In this document: piece by piece, positions 1 through 6,406 of the stretch
Position numbering within the stretch: position 1 is the first letter of the stretch
How the letters are laid out: the number at the start of each line of letters is the position of its first letter
Origin: Candidatus Atribacteria bacterium
Lineage (GTDB): Bacteria > Atribacterota > Atribacteria > Atribacterales > Atribacteraceae
DNA: 6,552 nucleotides
Reading direction: 5' to 3'
Assembly (NCBI GenBank): GCA_003561145.1
Contig: PWXL01000073.1
Span: 1 to 6,552, forward strand
The notes under the pieces: generated by a model
Seen by the model: the letters and a program-made list of their open reading frames with translations, nothing else
Told to the model about the DNA's origin: nothing
Database searches by the model: none
Position numbers and translations under genes: made by a program

Positions 1-24
1 GTAATAGACGAGCGTGAACCTACA

Positions 25-1254
25 ATGTTGAAACGTAAAACGTTTTTCCTGTCGGTTGTCTTTACAGTCGCGGTACTGTTGCTTTTATTCCTGGGGGGGA
101 GGGCGATACTATCCTCTTCACCTCCTCCTATCATGTTTCTCGGGCATGACCTCAGTGGATTCACAGCTCGGGAACTTCCCGCCCTGTTGTCTTTTACCGA
201 ACGCAACTGGCTGAATGAACCTATTGAAGTGGTAATAGATAATCAGCACTTCCTCCTTGATAAACAGGAACTGGGCATCTCCTGGGATGACAGGGCCGTG
301 CGTCGCGCGATTATGCAAGCTGATGAGAACGATGATGCTGTCCCCTTAACCATTCTTTATAATGAGGAAAAGATGTATACGGCATTACAAAAAATCGCGA
401 AAGACGTATATATACCGCCTCTGGACGCCAAGAGTGAACCTGGAATAATTTCCCCCTCTCTCCCCGGAAGGGAACTCGATATTGACAAAGCAAACGAGGT
501 GATGCGCAGGAGGTTGATCACCGGACAATCTCACGTGGCACTCGATTGTTTTCATACCCTTCTTCCGCGTATTCAAACTGTTGATCTTATGACCGAGCTT
601 GGCTTTCCCCATCTCTTGGGTACCTACACAACGTGCCTGGCTCCTCGTGACGAGGAAACCCTCTTCAACATTACCAAGGCCTGCTCATCCATCCATGGTG
701 TTCGGCTGGAAACCGGTTCTGTATTTTCTTTCAACAGGGAGGTGGGACCGGCAGAAAAGGAGGACGGGTATCTGGAAACACGTATAGTGGTGAACGGAAG
801 AGTGGTTCCCGGATATGGGGGTGGCATTTGCCAGGTTTCCTCTACACTGTATAACACGCTACTCGCAAGCGGCGGTGAAATAGTGGAGCGGCATCCCCAC
901 TCCGGCTACTCAGAAACGACTTCTTATGTTCCTCCCGGTCTTGACGCGGCAGTGAGCTATGGTCACCTGGACCTGCGTTTTCGCTTTCCGCAACAGCAGG
1001 TAAAGATCCTGGCATATATATTGAGAGATTCCCTGGTTACTGAAATTTGGGGCGAGCGAGAGGAACCATTACAAAGAAACCTCTCCACACAACTTGTTGA
1101 TTTTCGTGATGATGGAAACGGAGAGGGAATATTAGAAGTCAGGACAATATCCCACATCGCAGGGGAGACTGAATTTGAACACCGGGATATGTACCGGATC
1201 CCTGCTGATTATGCTCTCACACTGATGGGGGCGAAGGACGTGGACACTCCCTGA
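25..1254 (+). CDS. VanW-family membrane-anchored envelope protein
   Basis: The protein has 409 residues. Residues about 6-24 form a hydrophobic segment after a basic N-terminus (MLKRK), so it is probably held in the membrane by an uncleaved signal anchor and faces outward. Residues about 35-185 look like the peptidoglycan-binding-4-type region that often precedes VanW. Residues about 199-330 carry the VanW signature: a GTYTT start, FSFN (234-237), GP and GY (241-249), GYGGGICQVSSTLYN (263-277), ERHPHSGY (288-295), and YVPPGLDAAV (301-310). The tail (about 368-394) resembles the usual VanW ending. No separate G5 domain follows. The biochemical role of VanW is unknown; it was named from a vanB-type vancomycin-resistance cluster, but most chromosomal copies lie outside such clusters, and no van genes are present here. 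The start is chosen because the anchor follows at once; the ribosome binding site upstream is weak and only 24 bases are visible. The family call is firm, the function is not. Confidence 0.9.
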   Translation: MLKRKTFFLSVVFTVAVLLLLFLGGRAILSSSPPPIMFLGHDLSGFTARELPALLSFTERNWLNEPIEVVIDNQHFLLDKQELGISWDDRAVRRAIMQADENDDAVPLTILYNEEKMYTALQKIAKDVYIPPLDAKSEPGIISPSLPGRELDIDKANEVMRRRLITGQSHVALDCFHTLLPRIQTVDLMTELGFPHLLGTYTTCLAPRDEETLFNITKACSSIHGVRLETGSVFSFNREVGPAEKEDGYLETRIVVNGRVVPGYGGGICQVSSTLYNTLLASGGEIVERHPHSGYSETTSYVPPGLDAAVSYGHLDLRFRFPQQQVKILAYILRDSLVTEIWGEREEPLQRNLSTQLVDFRDDGNGEGILEVRTISHIAGETEFEHRDMYRIPADYALTLMGAKDVDTP

Positions 1255-1307
1255 CTCTCTTCTTCACTGCCTTGCCAATTCCTCCCTCTGATCAACAGCG
1301 CCGGGTT

Positions 1308-1338
1308 GTATTTCCTGAAAAATACCAGGGGAACCCCT
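1308..1338 (-). terminator. Possible weak terminator between convergent genes
   Basis: The 88-bp gap between two convergent genes holds two adjacent inverted repeats. One is AGGGGAACCCCT (1327-1338), a short GC-rich palindrome. On the - strand it is followed after a few bases by a run of five Ts, as expected of a weak terminator for the lipoprotein gene. The second is GTATTT/AAATAC (1308-1313 with 1320-1325), AT-rich with a 6-nt loop. Both stems are short, and the T-run does not directly abut the GC stem, so the call is tentative. The rest of the gap shows nothing recognisable. Confidence 0.3.
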
Positions 1339-1342
1339 TAAT

Positions 1343-1939
1343 TTATCTTTTACGAGAAATTACTTCTACATCATAGGTGGGTTTTTCCCGGTACACATCT
1401 CCCAGGTTCATATCTAAAACCCACTGGTTCCCATCGACTGTTCCATCAACGTAGCTCAAAATTTCTCCAGGCATGTAGGCTTTGACGGAGAGAGTGATGT
1501 TGCCGAGGAAGGGACGTACAGCGTCTGCTCCCATTCTGTTCAGGGCTCCTCCCATTTCTTCGCCTCTCAAAGTGGACTGCAAAATGACGAGATCCTGTTC
1601 ACTCGTCAAGCGGGCGGTGCTTCCCAAAAATTGCCGGGTAAACTGTTCAGCGCTCTCTTTGTCAGGGAAGTTCCATACCCAGGCAATCACGTATGGTTTC
1701 TCAGCTGACTGTTCCTGTACCTGGACATAACGCTGCTCTTCGGGGCTGAGTTTACGGTATTCATCAACAGCCGTTCTCCGTAACTGGCTAAAAACGGTTG
1801 CATCATTGGTAAATATTGCCACTCGGGCAGCCGGTATGGAGGCGTTATCATCTACCCGGATGGCCACCTCCACATTCGCACATCCGGCAAGAATAAGGAC
1901 ACAAAATCCAGCTAATACTCCGTAGAGATACTTCTTCAT
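1343..1939 (-). CDS. Putative lipoprotein, possibly LppM/DUF3153-like
   Basis: The protein has 198 residues. A type II signal peptide is clear: basic MKK, a hydrophobic core, and the lipobox LAGC with the lipidated cysteine at residue 20, so it should be tethered to the outer face of the membrane. The start at 1939 is preferred because GGGAGG lies 5-6 bases upstream and the signal peptide begins there; an in-frame ATG at 2014 would add 25 residues that spoil the signal peptide. The mature part is soluble, with a charged central region (about 55-110) and no further membrane segment. Residues about 156-176 (MPGEI, then DGTVDGN) recall the end of the beta-rich domain of LppM/DUF3153-like lipoproteins, where an MPG turn precedes a G-x-VDGN strand. 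This likeness is from memory and is an inference. Known members often have a C-terminal helix that is missing here. Function unknown. It is divergent from the OsmC-family gene and convergent with the VanW gene. Confidence 0.8.
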   Translation of the reverse strand: MKKYLYGVLAGFCVLILAGCANVEVAIRVDDNASIPAARVAIFTNDATVFSQLRRTAVDEYRKLSPEEQRYVQVQEQSAEKPYVIAWVWNFPDKESAEQFTRQFLGSTARLTSEQDLVILQSTLRGEEMGGALNRMGADAVRPFLGNITLSVKAYMPGEILSYVDGTVDGNQWVLDMNLGDVYREKPTYDVEVISRKR

Positions 1940-2014
1940 GGCAACCTCCCCGATATTGGATATGGCACTGAATGAGAGTATGGTATCATAAATAAAACAC
2001 AGGGGGTAGCACAT
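1940..2014. promoter_or_regulatory. Divergent promoter region, lipoprotein and osmC-like genes
   Basis: This 75-bp gap separates two divergent genes and must hold both starts of transcription if each gene has its own promoter. Toward osmC, TTGGAT (1956-1961) and TATGGT (1979-1984) are 17 bp apart, a poor match to sigma-A. Toward the lipoprotein, TATGAT (- strand, 1985-1990) is a good -10 but has no convincing -35. The two putative -10 elements are practically adjacent, so the promoters may interfere or share a regulator. Ribosome binding sites are clear on both sides: GGGGGT 7 bases before the ATG at 2015, and GGAGG 5 bases before the ATG at 1939. Confidence 0.35.
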
Positions 2015-2404
2015 ATGGCAACGATCATTTTACGTGCAGTCAAGGGGAAAATCGAAGCGGACATCAAGGGGGAAATCATCGCTTTCAAGAGTGGGGGAGC
2101 GGAGAGCCCAACCGGACATTGGCCTACCGAGTATATTGTAGCTTCACTGGGAAGTTGCTTGGCGGGAACGGCTTTCGAATATGCTCGCACAAAAAAGTTT
2201 TCCCTGGAAAAAGTAACAGCTCGTATAGGCTGGGAAACAGCTTCTTCCCCGGCCCGTATACGGCACATATCGATGACTGTCACCCTGGAAGGAAAACTCA
2301 CGCAAGAGGAAAAAGAACGCATCCTGATAGCAAGTGAAAGGGCCTGCCTTGTCATGAATACCCTGCGCAGCGGTGTCGAGGAAATCGAAACAACCCTTTC
2401 ATAA
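2015..2404 (+). CDS. OsmC/Ohr-family protein
   Basis: The protein has 129 residues, within the normal range for short OsmC-family members, and is cytoplasmic with no signal peptide. OsmC and Ohr proteins are thiol-dependent peroxidases that reduce organic hydroperoxides using two cysteines. The first sits at Cys48 in the family motif P-T-E-Y-I-V-A-S-L-G-S-C-L-A-G (37-51), at the start of the central helix. The second is Cys111 in RACLVMNTL (109-117). Most members have C-P at this second site, so CLVMNTL is a variant. The spacing of 63 residues fits the pair. The subfamily resembles the YhfA-like uncharacterised branch more than classical Ohr, but I cannot settle this without a tree. The start is supported by GGGGGT 7 bases upstream. 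The gene ends 2 bp before the converging thiD stop. Confidence 0.88.
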   Translation: MATIILRAVKGKIEADIKGEIIAFKSGGAESPTGHWPTEYIVASLGSCLAGTAFEYARTKKFSLEKVTARIGWETASSPARIRHISMTVTLEGKLTQEEKERILIASERACLVMNTLRSGVEEIETTLS

Positions 2405-2406
2405 AG

Positions 2407-3234
2407 TCACCACATCTTCCCCCCTGCCATGGGATCTTTTCCGTTGAGCAGAAAAAGAGGCGCAAGGTGGTTCGTGGGACCATGGCCCTTACCGAGAGCG
2501 AGTGCATGGGCTAAGACCAGTTCCATATACCGGCGTGCTTCGGTGACAGCTTGCACCATTGGATATCCCAAGGCGGAAAGCGCACACAAAGCTGCGGAAA
2601 AGGTACAACCGGTTCCGTGAGTATGGGTTGTGTGTATGCGCTTTCCAGGAAAAGAATGATAGTGTTCCCCATCAAACAATATGTCTACAATATCTTCTCC
2701 CGGCAGGTGACCCCCCTTCACCAATACATGGCGTGGTCCAAGGTCTTTGATGCGGCGGCAGGCTTTTTTTATATCATCAATGGATTCTACCTTTATTCCT
2801 GCCAGTATCGAAGCTTCCGGAAGATTCGGTGTCACTACTTGAGCCAACGGCAAAAGAAACTCCGTCATGGCTTTCACTGCTTCTTTACGTAACAGAGTGT
2901 CTCCGCTTTTCGCAACCATAACCGGGTCCACCACTACGTTCGGAATTTTCAGTGCCGCTATTTCCCTACTCACCGCTTCTACCACTCCTGTATCACCCAA
3001 CATTCCGGTTTTTATGCCATCGACACCGATATCCTCCGTCACCATCCGTATCTGTAAAGATACAAGCTCGGGTGAAACGGGTAATATAGCACCCACTCTT
3101 TGGGTATTCTGGGCGGTTACAGCTGTCACCACACTCATACCGTACACTCCGAAAACCGCAAAAGTCTTGAGATCGGCTTGTATACCGGCACCTCCTCCTG
3201 AATCGGAACCGGCAATGGTCATCAGGCGCTTCAC
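2407..3234 (-). CDS. thiD: Hydroxymethylpyrimidine/phosphomethylpyrimidine kinase ThiD
   Basis: ThiD uses ATP to phosphorylate hydroxymethylpyrimidine to HMP-P and then to HMP-PP, which ThiE uses. From the GTG start the protein has 275 residues, close to the family norm. Ribokinase-fold signatures appear in order: AGSDSGGGAGIQADLKT (8-24) binding the pyrimidine, DPVMVAKSG (103-111), TPNLPEA (135-141), KGGH (173-176), the anion hole and catalytic cysteine in HGTGC (Cys210), and GHGP (250-253). An upstream in-frame ATG at 3240 is the more obvious start, and another ATG at 3276 exists. I prefer GTG at 3234 because AGGGAG lies 7 bases before it and because it overlaps the thiL stop as GTGA, matching the other junctions in the operon; the ATG at 3240 would have that ribosome binding site almost touching it. 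This is the last gene of the operon. No terminator is visible after it. Confidence 0.96.
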   Translation of the reverse strand: MKRLMTIAGSDSGGGAGIQADLKTFAVFGVYGMSVVTAVTAQNTQRVGAILPVSPELVSLQIRMVTEDIGVDGIKTGMLGDTGVVEAVSREIAALKIPNVVVDPVMVAKSGDTLLRKEAVKAMTEFLLPLAQVVTPNLPEASILAGIKVESIDDIKKACRRIKDLGPRHVLVKGGHLPGEDIVDILFDGEHYHSFPGKRIHTTHTHGTGCTFSAALCALSALGYPMVQAVTEARRYMELVLAHALALGKGHGPTNHLAPLFLLNGKDPMAGGKMW

Positions 3235-4262
3235 TTCCATTCTCCCTTTTTCTCTCCCCCCGCAAAGTGCCGCCATCCCGCCGGGAGGAATTTCCGCTTT
3301 TTTCTACCCTGTTGTACCTTTCTTACATGTTCACTTGTCACGCGGCCAACGACCTGTACATGTACACCTGTTTTTTCTTCGATTCGGTGACACAACCAGT
3401 AAGAATCTTCTTCAGGAGCGGTAAAAATCAGCTCATAATCCTCCCCGCCCTCCAGAGCAAAAGAAAGAGGATCGCAGCCGTTTTCTTGACAAAAATTCTT
3501 CAACTCAACCGATAGAGGTAGTGCAGCCAGGTCGATTTCCACTCCAACTCCGCTTTGATCGAGAATGTGCCCCAAGTCCTGTGAGAAGCCATCGGATATA
3601 TCGATGAGGGCGAATTCTCGTTCCACCGAAGCAAGTATTTGCCCTACTTCCAGGCGCGGAACCGGAGACCAGTACCTCTCCACCAGCCGGGGGTACCTCT
3701 CTTTCCCCTCTTGACCCCAGCGCTTCAATACCGCTAATCCAGCAGCTGCATCACCAAGAGTTCCCGTCACCATCACCACGTGCCCGGGAACTGCATACCT
3801 GCGCAACAGCCGGGGTGAACCATCGATTTCTCCCACAACTGTAAGGTCAAAGACCATGCTGTGAGATGTTTGTGACAGGTTCCCTCCTACCATATTCACT
3901 GCATAGCGCCTGGACTCTTCCTGTACTCCCTTCACGAATTCCAAAGCCCATTCATCTTCCACATCCCCACGCCACACACACGATAAAAGAGCATGTACAG
4001 GCCTTCCTCCCATAGCTGCTATGTCACTCAGATTCACCGCTACAAGTCTTCTCCCTACCCGCCGGGGGGGTGTCAAGGATGAGAGAAAATGCACACCTTC
4101 CACCTGGGAATCACACGTGAGCAGAAGGGGATGCCCCTCACGACCCTCGACTACAGCACAGTCATCTCCGATTCCAACAAGAACATTGCTTTGAAAGGAT
4201 GGAAAAAATCCTTGTATTCGTTCAATAAAAGCAAACTCCCCTATTTCTTGCAATTTTTTCAT
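3231..4262 (-). CDS. thiL: Thiamine-monophosphate kinase ThiL
   Basis: ThiL phosphorylates thiamine monophosphate with ATP to give thiamine pyrophosphate, the last step of the pathway. The protein has 343 residues, slightly longer than most. Motifs of the AIR-synthase-like fold are in order: GIGDDCAVV (30-38), D-S-Q-V-E-G-V-H-F (51-59), NLSDIAAMGG (77-86), GTLGDAAAG (167-175) in the nucleotide-binding half, IDISDGFSQDL (220-230), and EGGEDYEL (271-278). The usual GGD-T/S motif reads GGNLSQ (126-131), so the aspartate that commonly contributes to metal binding is Asn128; this variant may be shared by a subset of the family. The C-terminal tail (about 315-343) is unusually basic. The start is ATG at 4262: AAGGAGA lies 7 bases upstream and the ATG overlaps the thiE stop as ATGA. 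An in-frame ATG at 4298 would run into thiE. It overlaps the thiD start at its other end. Confidence 0.95.
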   Translation of the reverse strand: MKKLQEIGEFAFIERIQGFFPSFQSNVLVGIGDDCAVVEGREGHPLLLTCDSQVEGVHFLSSLTPPRRVGRRLVAVNLSDIAAMGGRPVHALLSCVWRGDVEDEWALEFVKGVQEESRRYAVNMVGGNLSQTSHSMVFDLTVVGEIDGSPRLLRRYAVPGHVVMVTGTLGDAAAGLAVLKRWGQEGKERYPRLVERYWSPVPRLEVGQILASVEREFALIDISDGFSQDLGHILDQSGVGVEIDLAALPLSVELKNFCQENGCDPLSFALEGGEDYELIFTAPEEDSYWLCHRIEEKTGVHVQVVGRVTSEHVRKVQQGRKKRKFLPAGWRHFAGGEKKGEWK

Positions 4263-4921
4263 AGATGTTTCTCCTTGTTTCGTGGGAGAGAAGTACACAA
4301 TGATTTCGTGTTCAACAACTTGCGAAAGCGGGCTGCCTGAGAACGTGGTGAAGGAGAACCAACCACGGCTTGAATCACTGCCACCCCGTCGACACCGCTC
4401 TGAAGCACCTCAGGGACATTCTCAGGGGTGATTCCACCTATTGCTACAACAGGTATTGTGACGGCGTTCTTCACCTCGGCCAACAAACCGGTTCCCACCG
4501 CTTCCCCGGCATCCGGTTTTGTGGCGGTCACATATACGGGACCCACCCCAAGGTAATCTGCACCTTCCTCCTGGGCCCGTAGTGCACTTTCCACGCTGTC
4601 GCAGGAAGCACCGATAAGAAGATCGGGAGCGATACGCCGGGCGATGGGTACGGGCAAATCTTCATCTCCGAGATGAACACCGTCGGCGCCACAAGCCAGG
4701 GCCAAATCAACCCTGTCATTCACGAAAAATAACACCCTGTGCTGCATGGTAATACGACGCAGCTGTATTACCTCTTCACAAAGGATGCGGGTTGAAAGGG
4801 GTGCCTTTTCCCGGTATTGAAGAACTGTTGCTCCGCCTCTTATTACTTCTTCAGCCGTTTCCTCCATGGAGCGTTTGCCCTGGCAGGTACGATCGGTAAT
4901 CACGTACAAGGAGAGGTTCAT
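4259..4921 (-). CDS. thiE: Thiamine-phosphate synthase ThiE
   Basis: ThiE couples HMP-PP with thiazole phosphate, releasing pyrophosphate and forming thiamine monophosphate. The protein has 220 residues, typical for the TIM-barrel family. Visible landmarks are YVITDR (6-11) in the first strand, QYREK (35-39) with the Q-x-R-x-K pyrophosphate ligands, NDRVDLALACGADGVHLGDEDLP (68-90) holding the Asn-Asp metal and substrate site, IGASC (103-107), YLGVGPVYVTATKPDAG (123-139) for phosphate and thiazole binding, and PVVAIGGI (157-164) with GVDGVAVI (176-183) at the barrel end. The start at 4921 has GGAGGT 9 bases upstream and overlaps the thiM stop as ATGA. The stop overlaps the thiL start in the same way. 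The last 15 or so residues are polar and probably dispensable. Confidence 0.96.
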   Translation of the reverse strand: MNLSLYVITDRTCQGKRSMEETAEEVIRGGATVLQYREKAPLSTRILCEEVIQLRRITMQHRVLFFVNDRVDLALACGADGVHLGDEDLPVPIARRIAPDLLIGASCDSVESALRAQEEGADYLGVGPVYVTATKPDAGEAVGTGLLAEVKNAVTIPVVAIGGITPENVPEVLQSGVDGVAVIQAVVGSPSPRSQAARFRKLLNTKSLCTSLPRNKEKHL

Positions 4922-5757
4922 ACCTTTTTTACCTCCAGTCGTAAAGATGTGACAAGTTCAACCCCTCCCAGGGAATACATGACATCGAATAGGGCGGTCC
5001 GAAAGCTGCCGGGTCCTTTTCCTTTCAAAGCCGCACGCTCAGCCACCACTCCTAAAAAGCCAAGAGCGGCGGTTGATGCTACAAGCAGGTCGGTTTCCAC
5101 CGCTGCAAAAGCGGCACAAAGGGAACTTGCCAGGCATCCGGTCCCAGTCACACGGGTGAGCATGTGGTGTCCGTTATACAAAATGGAAAGCTTGTGGCCG
5201 TCACTCACATAATCGGTTTGACCGGTTATCGCAACTGTACACCCAAAGGACCGACTTGCTTGAACAGCGAGTGCAGCCGAATCAGTGTGTGTCCGCTCCG
5301 CTTCGACACCCCTCATCGGCGAACGGTACCCCAACAGGGATCCCACTTCTCCGGGGTTGGCACGCAATACCCCGATTTTTACTTCCCTGAGAATACGCAA
5401 CGCGTTTTTGGTACGGTATTGTGTCGCGCCTGCTCCGACAGGATCCAACACCACTGGAAGAGAGTGCGCATTGGCGGATTTCCCGGCCATTACCGCACTG
5501 GCCATTAAATCCTCAGACGGCGTGCCCAGGTTAATCACCAGAGCCTGGGCATGGGACACCATCTCTTCCACTTCTTTACCCGAAATTGCCATTACCGGAA
5601 GCGCACCCACAGCGAGCATGGCATTGGCACTGTCGTTAGCCACCACGTAGTTTGTAATGTGGTGAACAAGCGGAACCCTTTTTTTTACCTTGACAGGGAC
5701 TCTTGCCAGGGCCTGCAAGAAGCTGTTTTCATGTTCAGGAAGATGCAGGTTCAACAC
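4918..5757 (-). CDS. thiM: Hydroxyethylthiazole kinase ThiM
   Basis: ThiM salvages 4-methyl-5-(2-hydroxyethyl)thiazole by ATP-dependent phosphorylation, making the thiazole phosphate used by ThiE. Counted from GTG at 5757 it has 279 residues, against about 260-275 for most members. Family motifs are PLVHHITNYVVAN (29-41), ALPVMA (52-57) in the thiazole site, NLGT (76-79), DPVGAGAT (105-112), RANPGEV (132-138), AITGQTDYV (176-184), VTGTGCLASS (203-212) with the catalytic Cys208, and GPGSF (248-252). The start is uncertain. The frame stays open 76 codons upstream inside thiW, but that stretch has no ThiM likeness. GTG at 5757 overlaps the thiW stop by 7 bases; TTG at 5754 would give the TTGA 4-base overlap seen in type at other junctions. 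Neither has a good ribosome binding site (GGAAAGAAGAG lies a little too far away), so it may depend on coupling to thiW translation. Confidence 0.94.
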   Translation of the reverse strand: MLNLHLPEHENSFLQALARVPVKVKKRVPLVHHITNYVVANDSANAMLAVGALPVMAISGKEVEEMVSHAQALVINLGTPSEDLMASAVMAGKSANAHSLPVVLDPVGAGATQYRTKNALRILREVKIGVLRANPGEVGSLLGYRSPMRGVEAERTHTDSAALAVQASRSFGCTVAITGQTDYVSDGHKLSILYNGHHMLTRVTGTGCLASSLCAAFAAVETDLLVASTAALGFLGVVAERAALKGKGPGSFRTALFDVMYSLGGVELVTSLRLEVKKV

Positions 5758-6278
5758 CGGTCGAGCTCTTCTTTCCCGGAACAAGCCAACTCTTCCAAGT
5801 CGGCCCAACGCCGTAATATTCGAACCAGGAGGAGGCCAACGATCGAACCGGGAATACTGCTTGCCAGAAAGGCTGTCTGGAAAAATACGAAGGTACCGGT
5901 CGCACCTACCAAAGGAGCAACCAAAAAAGCACTCAATGTAGCACCTATTGGACCCGTCCCAAGGGGTTCTGTAAGAGTTGCCCAATCATTTTTCACCATC
6001 CGGTAGAACAATCCGGCTACGAAAACACCCGGAATACCGCCCGGCAGCGCAAAGATTGTTCCGGTCCCCAGCATGATTCGTATTATACCCGCTATTGATG
6101 CAGAAAGGGCTCCATACCAGGGACCGAGCATTATGGCAGCCACGACATTCACTGTGTGTTGAAAGGGAAACACCCTTGCCGGCCCAACAGGCAAGCTTAG
6201 TCCTGAAACCAGTACTGCAACGGCAGCAAAAAGGGCGGTAAAAGACAATATTTTCATGGGGACTCTGCTTCCTTTCAT
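5751..6278 (-). CDS. thiW: ThiW, ECF-type transporter S component (thiazole)
   Basis: ThiW is the predicted substrate-binding membrane subunit of an energy-coupling-factor transporter, assigned to thiazole precursor uptake by comparative genomics because it is found next to thiM under TPP riboswitches, as here. The protein has 175 residues with about five or six hydrophobic helices (roughly 9-30, 38-58, 58-72, 76-95, 108-133, 135-155). The family-like core is FPFQHTVNVVAAIMLGP (37-53), then GIIRIMLGTGTIFALPGG (64-81). No ATPase or T component lies in the window, so it would share the cell's common EcfA/EcfT module, as many S components do. ATG at 6278 has GGGGGTG 7 bases upstream. A second ATG at 6257 would remove MKGSRVP and give an N-terminus closer to homologs; AGGAAG precedes it by about 10 bases, so it is a fair alternative. 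It is the first gene of the operon and ends overlapping thiM. Confidence 0.92.
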   Translation of the reverse strand: MKGSRVPMKILSFTALFAAVAVLVSGLSLPVGPARVFPFQHTVNVVAAIMLGPWYGALSASIAGIIRIMLGTGTIFALPGGIPGVFVAGLFYRMVKNDWATLTEPLGTGPIGATLSAFLVAPLVGATGTFVFFQTAFLASSIPGSIVGLLLVRILRRWADLEELACSGKEELDRC

Positions 6279-6369
6279 TTTATTTCACCCCCGTTTATGC
6301 ATGCTCACACCAGATGGTGATTTTTTCTGCATATTTCCTTGGAACATAGAAAAGCGGTAGTGAATACAC
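6279..6369 (-). other. Untranslated spacer between terminator and thiW
   Basis: These 91 bases lie after the leader terminator and before thiW, and no reading frame was seen in them. They contain the thiW ribosome binding site (GGGGGTG), a GCATGC palindrome, and a CACCA/TGGTG inverted repeat at 6308-6319. I found no convincing second promoter, so thiW expression should depend on read-through of the riboswitch terminator. Confidence 0.6.
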
Positions 6370-6406
6370 AAAAAAAACCGCTTCCAACGAAAGAAAGCGG
6401 TTTTTT
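6370..6406 (-). terminator. Riboswitch-controlled intrinsic terminator
   Basis: On the - strand CCGCTT (6400-6395) pairs with AAGCGG (6383-6378) around an 11-nt loop, followed by eight Ts (6377-6370). Six As just before the stem can extend pairing into the T-run. It lies after the riboswitch and 91 bases before thiW, so it is the attenuator of the thiamine operon: TPP-bound aptamer should favour it and stop transcription. Confidence 0.92.

Noticed and set aside
1940..2355. 139-codon open frame on the - strand across the osmC-like gene
   Set aside because: It covers the divergent promoter region and is antisense to a gene with clear OsmC motifs; no ribosome binding site or motif supports it.
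2867..3424. 185-codon open frame on the + strand
   Set aside because: It is antisense to thiD and the end of thiL, which have full family motifs; its Thr/Ser/Pro-rich translation is typical of a shadow frame.
5758..5985. In-frame upstream extension of thiM by 76 codons
   Set aside because: It lies wholly inside thiW in another frame, is rich in Arg, Pro, Cys and Ser, and has no likeness to ThiM; the family core starts well after 5757.
5551..6006. 151-codon open frame on the + strand
   Set aside because: It is antisense to thiM and thiW, has low-complexity composition, no ribosome binding site and no recognisable motif.
6330..6372. Possible second promoter between the riboswitch terminator and thiW
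   Set aside because: TTGTGT and TATGTT with a 17-bp gap can be found on the - strand, but both match the consensus poorly and the -35 sits in the terminator T-run.
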